DNA from: Streptomyces sp. L-9-10
GTDB lineage: Bacteria > Actinomycetota > Actinomycetes > Streptomycetales > Streptomycetaceae
Direction: 5' to 3'
Length of the DNA stretch: 64,000 bases
Assembly (NCBI RefSeq): GCF_004151105.1
Contig: NZ_PHRF01000115.1
Location: 34,436 to 98,435, forward strand
Below the pieces are notes generated by a model that was not told the origin of the DNA, did no database searches, and was given only the letters and a program-made list of their open reading frames with translations. Of this stretch, positions 51,379 to 60,533 are shown in pieces. Within the stretch, counting starts at the first letter, position 1. Every line of letters begins with the position of its first letter. Position numbers and translations under genes: made by a program.

Positions 51379-52458
51379 ATGGCCTCCGGTTCCCGTCGCG
51401 AGGGCGTGCCCGACCAAGACCGCCCGGATTCCGAGGCAGTCACACCGTCCGAGCGAGGCACCACACCGACGCCCCGACGGCCCACCTCTCGCGACGTGGC
51501 GCGGCTCGCGGGGGTCTCCCAGGCCAGTGTGTCCCTGGTGTTCTCGGGAAAGGGCAGTAAGCGTGTGTCCAAGGCCACGGAGAAACGGGTGCGGGACGCC
51601 GGCGAGCGGCTCGGCTACCGGCCTCAGGCGGCGGCCCGTCAACTCCGCCTGGGACGCACGGGGTTGGTACTTCTGGCCGTGCCCAACATCCGGGGCCCCT
51701 TGTTCGCGCAGGTGCTGGCCAGCGCTCATGACGCGGCCGAGGCCCATGGCCTGACGGTCGTGGCCAGTTCCAGCTGGAACAGCAAGACGATGGCACGGGT
51801 CCTCTCCGCTAACCAGTTCGACGGCTTGATGATCTGTTCGCCGAACGACCGCCAGATCGGCGAACTGCCGCCCCTGGTGCCCACCGTCCTCATCGACTCC
51901 GACCCGGCGCTGTCCGCGCGGAACCGACTGGTCGTCGATCTCGACGTGGCGGGCGGCATGCGCACGGCCGTCGGGCACCTGGTGGACCTGGGGCACCGCT
52001 CGATCGGCCACCTGCGCTACCGGCGGACCTCGTACAGCTTCCGGTCCCGGCAGGCCGGGTTCGAGGCCGCCGCGCGGAACCTGCGCGTCACTGAGTTCTC
52101 CATACCTCTCACAGAGGCGCTCGACCCCACACTGGACACGGCACGCAAACTGCTGAGCGATGGCACACCGCCCCGCGCGGTGGTGTGTGACGACGATGTC
52201 GCCGCGGCCGGTGTCTACCACGCCGCCGCCACGCTCGGCATGCGGGTGCCCGATGACATCTCCGTCGTGGGCATCGACAACACAGACGTCGCGGGCCTGT
52301 TGCTCCCCGGCTTGACGACGGTCGATCTGCACGGCGAGGAGCTGGGCAGACTGGGGGTCGACGCGATGGCGGCGATGCTGCGCGGGGAAACCGTGGAGCC
52401 CTTGAAGCAGGTGTCGACGGACCTCGTGATACGGCAGTCCACCCGCCCCGCCGGATGA
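51379..52458 (+). CDS. LacI family transcriptional regulator
   Basis: A 359-residue LacI/GalR regulator with a 35-residue polar N-terminal extension before the helix-turn-helix TSRDVARLAGVSQASVSLVF, the hinge region ending LGYRPQAAARQLR, and a periplasmic-binding-like ligand domain (VLLAVPNIRGPLFAQVLASA, DDVAAAGVYHAAATLGMRVP). ATG 51379 has GGAAAGG five to eleven bases upstream. Such domains bind sugars or nucleosides. Divergent from the nucleoside operon, it is the natural candidate for reading both promoter copies. Confidence 0.93.
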   Translation: MASGSRREGVPDQDRPDSEAVTPSERGTTPTPRRPTSRDVARLAGVSQASVSLVFSGKGSKRVSKATEKRVRDAGERLGYRPQAAARQLRLGRTGLVLLAVPNIRGPLFAQVLASAHDAAEAHGLTVVASSSWNSKTMARVLSANQFDGLMICSPNDRQIGELPPLVPTVLIDSDPALSARNRLVVDLDVAGGMRTAVGHLVDLGHRSIGHLRYRRTSYSFRSRQAGFEAAARNLRVTEFSIPLTEALDPTLDTARKLLSDGTPPRAVVCDDDVAAAGVYHAAATLGMRVPDDISVVGIDNTDVAGLLLPGLTTVDLHGEELGRLGVDAMAAMLRGETVEPLKQVSTDLVIRQSTRPAG

Positions 52459-52508
52459 CGACCGCTTGACGCCACCTCGTGCCCGGTGGTGGTGGATCGT
52501 CTCACGGG

Positions 52509-54041
52509 TCACCTCCAGCCCACCGGTTGCCCGGCCCGCTCGTCGCTGTGCGGCAGACGGTTCAGCGCCAGCCCCAGAAGCATCACCGCGTACGCGCACA
52601 ACACAGCGATCCCGGCCCACCACGGAAGCGGGAAGTAACCGGTGGAGGGCACGTAGTGGGCGACGACCTGCGGATATGCGATGAGGGTCTGCTGGGCGGC
52701 GAAGCCGGCGGCCGGAGTGACCCGCAGCAGCCACTGTGACAGGCCGTCGGCCAGCAGCGGGAAGGAAGTCACCACGTACGGGACCGCGATCGCCAGGACG
52801 CCGGCAAGGATCGCGAGCCAGGCCCGTCGGAGCAGGGCACCGAGCGCGACCGCGAGTACGGCGGTGAGAGCGAACACGGCGGCCGTACCGACGACGACCC
52901 GCACTCCGGTGAACACGGACACGCCGATGACGGGGATCCCGTTCCCTCTCACGATCGCCACACCGACAGGGATCGTGATGCCCACGGCGAGGAGACCGGT
53001 CAGGAACGTCACGGCTCCGGCGACAACCGCCTTCGCCGCGAGCGTCCGCCGGGTGACCGGCGGGCCGTACGCGGCCTCGCGGCGGTACTCGGAGGTGACG
53101 AACCGGACGGCGACCACGAGCACGACGAGGAGTCCGAGGGCCAGACCGCCGAGCGTACGTTCCACCGGGCGGCCGCCGCCCTCGGCATCTCCCGGTCCTA
53201 TGTCACCGGTGCCGGTGACGGATATCGTGCCGCCCTCCTCCACCGCCCCGGACGCCTTGTGGTACTTCTCCCAATCGGTCCGGTTCATCTCGCCGACGGC
53301 GTCCCCGCTCCAACGCCCGCCGGATGGCGCCCCCTTGAGGACGACGTTGTCGAACGTTGCGCCGGCCTGCGTGAAGCGCACCTCTTCCGTGGCGCCGCCG
53401 AGGCCGACAGGCCGCAGCGTGAGGTCGCCCGGAGAGGTGGCGAACAGCCCGACCCGCACGGTCCTGGGCAGCCCGGACAGCCGCGCCGTGCCGACCTTCG
53501 CCCACCGCTCGCCGTCGGCCGACTCGTAGCCGGTGATGGTGTCGCCCGCCCGCGTCAGCCGCAGCCAGCGCGGCGACGTGGCCGAGACCCCTCCGTCGCT
53601 GCCCGCGATGTCATGGCGGTAGTCGTACTGCATCCGCACGCCGTGGTCGCCGGTGAGCATCAGCGCCGCGTACGAGGATCCCTGGCGGACACCGTCCTTG
53701 ATGATGATCCCCGCCTTCGCCCATGGCACCAGGCCCGGCACGATCTGGTCATGGTCCGGCGGCGGGTAGGTGATCGTGCCCGTCATGGATGTCATCCGGA
53801 CCGTGATGCTGCCGTTCTCGCCCAGATCGCGATGCAGGAAGGCGAACTGGTCGTTGACGAGGGAGCCGTCCGGCCCGGTTGGTTCGGCCGGGCACGATCC
53901 GTCGCAGGACGCGTGGTTGCCGAACGCGTAGAGCAGACCGATCGTGACGACGGCCAGCGCAGCCGCCACCATCGCGATCAGCCGGCCCGGACGCCGGAAT
54001 CCTGTCCACTCCCGACGGAGTAGTTCACTGGTCGTAAGCAT
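52509..54041 (-). CDS. ABC-2-like permease with large extracellular domain
   Basis: A 510-residue membrane protein: one N-terminal membrane segment (LIAMVAAALAVVTIGLLYAF), an extracellular domain of about 230 residues with a concanavalin-like look (PGLVPWAKAGIIIKDGVRQG, YESADGERWAKVG), then about six membrane segments in the C-terminal 220 residues. Such permeases normally pair with an ATPase gene directly upstream, which is absent here. It may use a distant ATPase or be a remnant of an exporter. It diverges from the histidine kinase gene, whose two-component system could control it. Confidence 0.78.
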   Translation of the reverse strand: MLTTSELLRREWTGFRRPGRLIAMVAAALAVVTIGLLYAFGNHASCDGSCPAEPTGPDGSLVNDQFAFLHRDLGENGSITVRMTSMTGTITYPPPDHDQIVPGLVPWAKAGIIIKDGVRQGSSYAALMLTGDHGVRMQYDYRHDIAGSDGGVSATSPRWLRLTRAGDTITGYESADGERWAKVGTARLSGLPRTVRVGLFATSPGDLTLRPVGLGGATEEVRFTQAGATFDNVVLKGAPSGGRWSGDAVGEMNRTDWEKYHKASGAVEEGGTISVTGTGDIGPGDAEGGGRPVERTLGGLALGLLVVLVVAVRFVTSEYRREAAYGPPVTRRTLAAKAVVAGAVTFLTGLLAVGITIPVGVAIVRGNGIPVIGVSVFTGVRVVVGTAAVFALTAVLAVALGALLRRAWLAILAGVLAIAVPYVVTSFPLLADGLSQWLLRVTPAAGFAAQQTLIAYPQVVAHYVPSTGYFPLPWWAGIAVLCAYAVMLLGLALNRLPHSDERAGQPVGWR

Positions 54042-54153
54042 GAATCAGGTCTACGGACTCGACCATAACGAGGTCCGAACCACCCCTGTCATGCCGCTGT
54101 TAGGTGCGGCGGGGCATCCTGAGTCCGGCCGGACCTGAGCGGGGGAGAGAATC

Positions 54154-55320
54154 ATGGGCAAGCCGCGGAGCGGAACCGTCGGACGGCGATTCACGATCTT
54201 GTACGCCGCGGGGTTTCTCGGGTCCGCGATCGTGCTGCTCACCCTGACGTACCTGATGTCCGGTGGTGGCCGGGTGACCAGCGTCGCTCCTGAACAGCCC
54301 CCGGCCGGCCGCTCCGGCCTCGCCGCCGCCGAGCAGCAGATCCGGGTTCTGGAGCGGCAACTGTCGGACGTGCACGCGCAGCAGAACCACCAGTTGCTCG
54401 TCGGCTCGCTGATCGCGCTGGTGGTGATGGTGGGCTTCTCGCTCCTGCTCGGCCGGGTCCTCGCCGGCCGGGTGCTGCGCCCGCTGCGGCTGATCACCGC
54501 GGCGACACGGCGGATCTCCGCGGAGAACCTGCATCAGCGGCTCGCCGTGGCCGGACCCGTCGACGAGGTCAAGGAGCTCGCCGACACGGTCGACGGCCTT
54601 CTGGAACGCCTCGAAGTCTCATTCGTCGCGCAGCGCCGGTTCGTCGGCAACGCCGCGCACGAACTGCGCACGCCGCTGGCGACGATGCGGGCGTCGCTGG
54701 ACGTCGCCGTCGCCAAACCGGAGCCCGCGGCACAGACCGTCGCGCTCGCCGGCCGGTTGCGGACCGAACTCGACCGGGTGGATCACCTGCTGGAGGGCTT
54801 CCTCGTCCTCGCACGGGCACAGCACGGCACCCTCGCCGACCGGACCCGTGTGTCGCTCGGCGAGCTGGCGCGTGAGGCGCTGACCGTCCGGGCCGCCGAC
54901 ATCGCCGCGAAGACGCTGACCGTCGACGGAGAGGCGCGTGCGAACGCCTGGACGCGGGGGAGCCCGGCGCTGCTGTCCCGGATGGTGGAGAACATGGTCG
55001 ACAACGCGATCGTGCACAACCAGGGAGGCGGCTGGATCCGTATCTCCACCGAACACGACGACATCGAGGCACGCCTCGTCGTCGAGACCGGCGGGCGCGT
55101 CCTCGACCAGGGCCAGGTGGACCGGCTCACGGAGCCGTTCGAGCGGCTCGGCGCCGACCGGACGGGGCCGGAGGGGAGTTCCGGCCTGGGGCTGTCGATC
55201 GTGGCGGCGATCGTCGCGGCGCACGGTGGCCGACTCGCCCTGCTGGCCCGGCCGGAGGGCGGCCTGCGCGTTGTGGCGGCGCTGCCGCCGGCGGCCGGTT
55301 CGCAAGAGGGCACACCGTGA
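54154..55320 (+). CDS. sensor histidine kinase
   Basis: A 388-residue kinase: two membrane segments (about 15-36 and 81-101) around a short extracellular loop, a HAMP linker (about 101-155), the H-box AAHELRTPLATMR with phospho-acceptor His169, an N-box VENMVDNAIVHN, and GLGLSIVAAIVAAHGG. The sensed signal is unknown; the short loop suits membrane or envelope stress. It is coupled to the response regulator by a GTGA overlap. Confidence 0.93.
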   Translation: MGKPRSGTVGRRFTILYAAGFLGSAIVLLTLTYLMSGGGRVTSVAPEQPPAGRSGLAAAEQQIRVLERQLSDVHAQQNHQLLVGSLIALVVMVGFSLLLGRVLAGRVLRPLRLITAATRRISAENLHQRLAVAGPVDEVKELADTVDGLLERLEVSFVAQRRFVGNAAHELRTPLATMRASLDVAVAKPEPAAQTVALAGRLRTELDRVDHLLEGFLVLARAQHGTLADRTRVSLGELAREALTVRAADIAAKTLTVDGEARANAWTRGSPALLSRMVENMVDNAIVHNQGGGWIRISTEHDDIEARLVVETGGRVLDQGQVDRLTEPFERLGADRTGPEGSSGLGLSIVAAIVAAHGGRLALLARPEGGLRVVAALPPAAGSQEGTP

Positions 55321-55988
55321 GGGTTCTGGTCGTGGAGGACGCGCGCTCGCTCGCCGAGGTCGTCGCCGAGGGACTGCGGGACCAGGGGATGGCCGTCGAC
55401 GTCGCGCACGACGGTCTCGCCGCCGCCGACAAGCTCGGCGTGAACGCGTACGACGTCGTGGTCCTCGACCGCGACCTGCCCGGCATCCACGGCGACACGC
55501 TCTGCCAGATGATCACCGAGCGGGACGATCGCGCGATGGTGCTGATGCTGACCGCGGCCGGAGCGCCCGGCGACCGGGTCAGCGGTCTCACCCTCGGCGC
55601 CGACGACTACCTCGCCAAGCCCTTCCACTTCCCGGAGTTGATCCTGCGCATCCGGTCCCTGGCCCGCCGCAGGCCCGCCGCCCGGCCCCGCGCGCTGCGC
55701 GCCGTCGGCCTCGAACTCGACCCGGTACGCAGGACCGCCCACCGTGACGGACAGCCGCTGAAACTGTCCGTGAAGGAGTTCGCCGTCCTGGAGGCGCTGC
55801 TGCGCGCCGGCCCCGGTTTCCTGAGCGCCGAGGACCTCCTGGAACAGGTGTGGGACGAGAACGCCGACCCGTTCACCAACACGGTGACCGTCACCATCGG
55901 CCGGTTGCGCCGCAAGCTGGGCAGCCCGCCGGTCATCACGACGACGCCCGGGGTGGGCTATCGCATCGCCGACGACCCGACTGTCTGA
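55317..55988 (+). CDS. OmpR-class response regulator
   Basis: A 223-residue regulator with a receiver domain (phosphorylated Asp51 in VVLDRDLPG, acidic pair in VVEDA, Lys in DDYLAKPFHF) and a winged-helix DNA-binding domain (KEFAVLEALLRAGPGF, TVTIGRLRRKLGSPPVI). GTG 55317 overlaps the kinase stop. It resembles CutR-type regulators. Its end overlaps the convergent membrane-protein gene by 31 bases. Confidence 0.94.
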   Translation: MRVLVVEDARSLAEVVAEGLRDQGMAVDVAHDGLAAADKLGVNAYDVVVLDRDLPGIHGDTLCQMITERDDRAMVLMLTAAGAPGDRVSGLTLGADDYLAKPFHFPELILRIRSLARRRPAARPRALRAVGLELDPVRRTAHRDGQPLKLSVKEFAVLEALLRAGPGFLSAEDLLEQVWDENADPFTNTVTVTIGRLRRKLGSPPVITTTPGVGYRIADDPTV

Positions 55989-56461
55989 CGGGGCTCTGAC
56001 CGTGGAGGGTCACGCCGGCCCGAATCCCTCGGGCCCTCGTCACTGCCCTGGGTGCTCGCCCGGTCCGTATCCCGCGCAGGGCCCTTCTTCTCGGACGGCG
56101 GCTCGGCGGACGGCCCGGCCGTGGTGTCGGGTCTGGGAGTGACGGGTGCGGGCGGCGTCGGCGGGGTCTGCGGGGGCGGTGGGAGCGAGGGGCCGCGCAT
56201 CGGCGGTGGGGCGAGGGGGACTGTCGGGGACGCGGGTGACCCCGGTGCGGCCAGGCGGAGCGGAAGGACGATGAGGACGGCGACCACGCCCACCATGCCG
56301 GCCCTGGCCGCGGTGCGCAGCAGCCGGCGGCGGACCGCGGCGCGGCGGATCGCCTCGTATCGGCCGACGGGCGGGCCGAGGGTGTCGGAGGAGGACCGGA
56401 GGATCACGGCGAGGGGGTCATCGGGCTCGAACTCCGGGCCGTCGTCACAGCGTGTGGTCAA
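55958..56461 (-). CDS. single-pass membrane protein, probable sigma-factor partner
   Basis: A 167-residue protein with a cytoplasmic N-terminal 50 residues, one membrane segment (AGMVGVVAVLIVLPLRLAA) and a long Pro/Thr/Ser-rich extracellular tail. It overlaps the ECF sigma gene by 17 bases, the typical place of a negative regulator, but no zinc-binding anti-sigma motif is visible. I call it a probable partner, not a proven anti-sigma factor. Confidence 0.65.
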   Translation of the reverse strand: MTTRCDDGPEFEPDDPLAVILRSSSDTLGPPVGRYEAIRRAAVRRRLLRTAARAGMVGVVAVLIVLPLRLAAPGSPASPTVPLAPPPMRGPSLPPPPQTPPTPPAPVTPRPDTTAGPSAEPPSEKKGPARDTDRASTQGSDEGPRDSGRRDPPRSEPRQTVGSSAMR

Positions 56462-56960
56462 GGCTTCTCCTCAGGTGGGCGCGGAGCAGTTCTCGGGCCG
56501 CGTGCAGGTCGGCCTTGACGGTTCCTTCCTTGCGCCCGGTCAGTACGGCCACCTCCCGTATCGGCATGTCGGCGTAGTAGTGCAGCAGGATCGCCACACG
56601 CAGTCGTTCCGGCAGTGACTGCACGAGGAGGCGTACCGATGGGTCCTCCTGTTCGGGATGGGGGCGGACGGCGGCTTCGGTGGTGGCGCGGTGCATGGCT
56701 TTCCGCTCGCGCTCCAGTTTGCGCCAGTGGTCCCGGACGAGGTTGGCCGCGGTGACGTAGAGGAAGCCGCGGGGCTCCTCCACGGACGTCCAGCGGGCCC
56801 AGAGCCTGGTGAACGCCTCGGAGGCGATCTCGTGGGCCGTCTCGTCGTCGTCGACGAGACGGCGGACCCAGCCCGCGAGGCGCGGGTAGAGGGTGCCGAA
56901 CAGCTCGGCCGCTGCTTTCTCGCGGGACCGTTTCAACGCTCTCCATGGTCGTGGACACAT
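56445..56960 (-). CDS. ECF RNA polymerase sigma factor
   Basis: A sigma-70-family ECF protein: region 2 with LFGTLYPRLAGWVRRLV, EIASEAFTRLWARW and EPRGFLYVTAANLVRDHWRK, and region 4 with QSLPERLRVAILLHYYADMP and IREVAVLTGRKEGTVKADLH. ATG 56960 gives 171 residues but lacks a ribosome site; an in-frame TTG about 27 bases later has GGAGAG upstream and could be the real start. It is followed by an overlapping membrane-protein gene. Confidence 0.88.
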   Translation of the reverse strand: MCPRPWRALKRSREKAAAELFGTLYPRLAGWVRRLVDDDETAHEIASEAFTRLWARWTSVEEPRGFLYVTAANLVRDHWRKLERERKAMHRATTEAAVRPHPEQEDPSVRLLVQSLPERLRVAILLHYYADMPIREVAVLTGRKEGTVKADLHAARELLRAHLRRSLDHTL

Positions 56961-56970
56961 TCGTGAGGAA

Positions 56971-57013
56971 GGATCCCGGGCCGCTGGCATACGGTTCCAA
57001 CGGCCCGGGATCC
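56971..57013 (-). terminator. hairpin after the sortase gene
   Basis: Perfect 13-bp arms (56971-56983 and 57001-57013, starting GGATCCCGGGCCG) with a 17-base loop, 11 bases beyond the sortase stop and just upstream of the sigma gene. It should end the sortase transcript. Confidence 0.75.
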
Positions 57014-57023
57014 GGGTGGCGAG

Positions 57024-57644
57024 TCAGGGACTCGCCGGGCCCGGTTCGGCGAAGACGATCACGTTGTCGAGGTACTCGCCACCGTCACGGGGGCCGCCGC
57101 ATGTGATGAGCCGCAGCTCCGGACGGTCCACGTCCCCGTAGACGTCGTCCGTCGGGAAGTCCGCCTTGGCGACCGTCCGTACGGAGCTGACAGCGAACCG
57201 CGCCTCCGTGCCGTTCTTCAGACGCGCCACGATCCGGTCACCCCGGCGCAGCCGCGAGAGGTGACGGAAGACCCCGTCCCCATAGGTGCCGACCGTGACA
57301 TGACCGAGGATCACCGACGGGCCGACCTGACCCGGCGTGGGCGAATGCCGGTACCAGCCCGCCCGGTCGTGTGCCGTGATGGGGGGCACCTGCACACTGC
57401 CGTCCGGCGCCAGCCCCAGCTCCATGACCGGGGTGTCGACCCCGATGGCCGGGATCCGCAACGCGACCGGGACCGAACGCCCGAGGGCCTGCGCCGCCGT
57501 TGCGGGGGAGCCGGAGGAACGTGAAGGCGCCGGCGCGCTGCTGGGGCGGGCCGTTGTGCCCTGGCCCGCCCCGGGGCCGCCGCAGCTCACGAGCAGCGAG
57601 GCCGTCGCCGCGGTGACGAACGCGCGCCTGGAGGGCGAGATCAT
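57024..57644 (-). CDS. class F sortase
   Basis: A 206-residue sortase with an N-terminal signal/lipobox-like segment (LLVSCGG), the conserved His in VILGHVTVG and the catalytic Cys in LRLITCGG, with a later Arg region. Class F sortases are actinobacterial enzymes with poorly known substrates. ATG 57644 overlaps the stop of the small surface-protein gene (ATGA), so that protein is a likely partner. Frames upstream of this start are shadows. Confidence 0.88.
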   Translation of the reverse strand: MISPSRRAFVTAATASLLVSCGGPGAGQGTTARPSSAPAPSRSSGSPATAAQALGRSVPVALRIPAIGVDTPVMELGLAPDGSVQVPPITAHDRAGWYRHSPTPGQVGPSVILGHVTVGTYGDGVFRHLSRLRRGDRIVARLKNGTEARFAVSSVRTVAKADFPTDDVYGDVDRPELRLITCGGPRDGGEYLDNVIVFAEPGPASP

Positions 57645-58021
57645 GCCCCGGTCGTCCTCCGGCGGCGCAGGACGAAGACCGCCGCGCCGCCCGCGGCGAG
57701 CACCGCGGCGGCGCCCCCGCCGATCAGCCCGGTGTCGGATCCGGACCGCGTCGATACGACCGCCACACCCGTGTCGGGCGCTCCGCTCGGTACGACGGAC
57801 ACCTGGTCCCGGGCCGGAGTCCTGGCCGGTCCGGCGTCCTGGGCCGGAGTCTTGGCCGGTGCGGCGTCCTGGGGCGGAGTCTTGGCCGGCTCCGCGGTCG
57901 GGGCCGCGGTGGCCGGGCGGGGCGTCTGAGGGGACGGCGTCCCGTCGGCGAACGCGGGCACGGTGCTCGCCAGTACGGCGGTGCACGCAAGTGCCGTGGC
58001 GCTCAGGATGGTGCGGCGCAT
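57641..58021 (-). CDS. small surface-anchored protein beside sortase
   Basis: A 126-residue exported protein: signal peptide ending near VPAFA-D, a Pro/Thr/Ala stalk with a ten-residue repeat, a short region GAPDTGVAVVSTRSG, a C-terminal membrane segment (GGGAAAVLAAGGAAVFVL) and a basic RRRR tail. This is the layout of a sortase substrate or anchor, but no LPxTG motif is present. It is coupled to the sortase gene. Confidence 0.82.
   Translation of the reverse strand: MRRTILSATALACTAVLASTVPAFADGTPSPQTPRPATAAPTAEPAKTPPQDAAPAKTPAQDAGPARTPARDQVSVVPSGAPDTGVAVVSTRSGSDTGLIGGGAAAVLAAGGAAVFVLRRRRTTGA
57811..57900 (-). repeat. three 30-bp tandem repeats in the stalk of the surface protein
   Basis: Three exact-period 30-base units (57811-57840, 57841-57870, 57871-57900), each encoding a variant of AKTPAQDAGP. 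Copy-number change would lengthen or shorten the stalk in frame. Confidence 0.85.
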
Positions 58022-58198
58022 AACTCGCTCTCCTTCATTGGTCCGCCCGCCCGGTGGCTCGGCGGGCTGAGTAACGGATCGAGCGGAGAGACGAGGCAGC
58101 GGCGCAACGGGTTGTAAAGAAACGGCAAAGTCATCGCAGGTGGTGGTGCGGGCACGGCGAAGCGAGCGGTTGGTCACTGTCCGCTCTGTGGACATTCC

Positions 58199-58393
58199 TC
58201 ATTTCCGTCGGCTGCGCAGTGCGCGAGTGATCTCGGCGACGGAGCGGAGAATGGCGGCCCGGTGCTGGGGCGGGACGCCACGCAGGGCCTGACGGATGAT
58301 CACCGTGACCGTCGTCGCGGTCACGGTGCCGGTCAGGATCACCGTGACCGCCCGCATGGCCAGCAGGTCGAGCAGGAGGCGGGAAGTGGTCAT
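58199..58393 (-). CDS. small membrane-associated protein of unknown function
   Basis: A 64-residue protein: hydrophobic Thr/Val-rich N-terminal half (AVTVILTGTVTATTVTVIIR) and a basic helical tail (AAILRSVAEITRALRSRRK). ATG 58393 has GGGAG six bases upstream; the preceding ATG at 58396 is closer. I do not recognise it. Confidence 0.55.
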   Translation of the reverse strand: MTTSRLLLDLLAMRAVTVILTGTVTATTVTVIIRQALRGVPPQHRAAILRSVAEITRALRSRRK

Positions 58394-58580
58394 CATTGAC
58401 TCCCATGGATCTGTCGCGGGGACGGGGCTGTCCCATGACGCCTGTCCAGGGGGCTGTCCATCGACTTCTCCGCCTCGGATTGGACGGGCGGTGTCCCGAA
58501 AGGCCCTAGGCCGGCAGCCTCTCGACGCGTTGGTGGTGGACGTGTTGGACGGCTGGCGAAGGGAACAGGCCGGTAGAGCC

Positions 58581-59237
58581 ATGACACAGGACGGCAGCGC
58601 CGCCGCGCTGGAGGAAGGGTTCTTCGACGACCTCAAGCGCGTGGAACAGCTTCGCCGACGGTTACCGATGGGGGTGCGCCCCTCCCTGCGCGACCTTGCC
58701 TCGCGCGTGCTCCGTTCGCACAACACCATCGACAACTGGCTGAGCGGCAAGGCGTTCCCGGCTGACGTGGGCGTCCTGGCCGAAGTGATCGCCGTCATCG
58801 GGCAGGCAGCCGCACGCGGTGGCATCGTTGTTGACGGTGACGCGGTGCTGCTCGATCCGGAGCGGTGGCGGGAGCGGCATGACGCGATCAACCGGGCCCG
58901 TGTACGGGAAGCCGAGCAGGCGCGGAGAAGCCAACAGGCGATCGCCGATATGGCCGACGCCGAGACCCGGGCGCGCCGTGATGCTCTGACCGACCGGCCC
59001 CAGCGCCTGGGCTGTTGGACGGCAGCCCAGTTGCGTGTCCACCCGTCCATCTCCGGCATCGGCTCGCATGCCTCCGGATTCGTTCTGCCCACCTACGTCG
59101 AGCGACACCACGACCAGCGGCCCTCCGCGAGCTGGCCGAGCTGCGCGAACGGACGGGGAACCGCCGGCGTGCCGGGCGCCTGGGCTTCGAGCGCGAGCCG
59201 TGAACCACGGCTCCATGATGCGGTCGGCTCGGGCTGA
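58581..59237 (+). pseudogene. N-terminal fragment of an HTH/P-loop NTPase regulator
   Basis: ATG 58581 encodes a helix-turn-helix-like start (PSLRDLASRVLRSHNTIDNW, LSGKAFPADVGVLAEVIAVI), a coiled helix (ERHDAINRARVREAEQARRS) and a linker up to FVLPTYVERHHDQR. In relatives this is followed by a P-loop ATPase domain; here the frame shifts (continuing as LAELRERTGNRRRAGRLGFE in another frame) and the homology ends by about 59200, before any Walker motif. It is a truncated gene. Confidence 0.65.
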
Positions 59238-59249
59238 CAAGCCCGATGG

Positions 59250-59798
<549 letters not shown>

Positions 59799-59862
59799 TT
59801 CGAGAGGGTACCGCCGACGGGACAGACCGGTGCTGTGTGGAGAGGGCATGTGAGGACAGCGC

Positions 59863-60441
59863 CTACTCGCGGGGGACGAAGCGGTCGACCAGGAGCGTGA
59901 GGCGGTCGGCGGCTCGGTCGGCCGGCAGGCGTCCGGCGCGGGTGAGGGTGACCAGTCCGTGCAGCGCGGACCAGAACGTCTCGACGAACAGCCCCGGTTC
60001 ATCGGGATGCGCGTGATCGACGAGAGGGTCCAGCAGGGCCTGGAACGCTTCACGCAGCGGAGCGGGAGTGGCCTCGTCGGCGAAGGGGAGGCCGTTGTCG
60101 AGGCTGAACATCGCGTCGTAAAGGGCGTGGTTGCGCTCGGCGAAGTCGGTGTAGGCGCGGGCGAGCGCGACCACGGCCGCCCGGCCGGCAGGCTCCTCCG
60201 GCACCGCGGCGCGCAGCGCGGTCGTCAGCTCGGCGAACCCCTCCAGCGCGACCGCTCCCACGATCTCGTGCCTGCCCCGGAAGTGGCTGTAGAGAACGGG
60301 TTGGCTGTACTCGATCCGCTCGGCGATCCGGCGCGTGGTGACAGCGTCCCAGCCCTGGGTCTCGGCCAGTTCGCGGGCCGTGGAGACGATCAGCCTGTGG
60401 CGGTTGGCCCGCTCGCGTTCCTTGCGTTCATGTACCGACAT
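59863..60441 (-). CDS. TetR family repressor
   Basis: A 192-residue TetR regulator with TTRRIAERIEYSQPVLYSHF as recognition helix and a helical ligand domain. It is divergent from the DUF1772 membrane-protein gene, and the 92-base gap carries repeated palindromes that fit its operator. It probably represses itself and the membrane protein. Confidence 0.92.
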   Translation of the reverse strand: MSVHERKERERANRHRLIVSTARELAETQGWDAVTTRRIAERIEYSQPVLYSHFRGRHEIVGAVALEGFAELTTALRAAVPEEPAGRAAVVALARAYTDFAERNHALYDAMFSLDNGLPFADEATPAPLREAFQALLDPLVDHAHPDEPGLFVETFWSALHGLVTLTRAGRLPADRAADRLTLLVDRFVPRE

Positions 60442-60449
60442 GACGCGAT

Positions 60450-60515
60450 CCTAGCATCGCTAGACAATCGAGCGGCGATACGTCTAGCATCGCATCAGAA
60501 TCTAGCGCCGCTAGA
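60450..60515. promoter_or_regulatory. repeated TetR operators
   Basis: A perfect palindrome TCTAGCGCCGCTAGA (60501-60515), a second CCTAGCATCGCTAGA (60450-60464) differing at one outer base, and a half-conserved TCTAGCATCGCAT (60483-60495) share the form TCTAGCnnCGCTAGA. They fill the gap between the divergent TetR and DUF1772 genes. Confidence 0.8.
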
Positions 60516-60533
60516 AAAACCCTGGGAGGGGAC

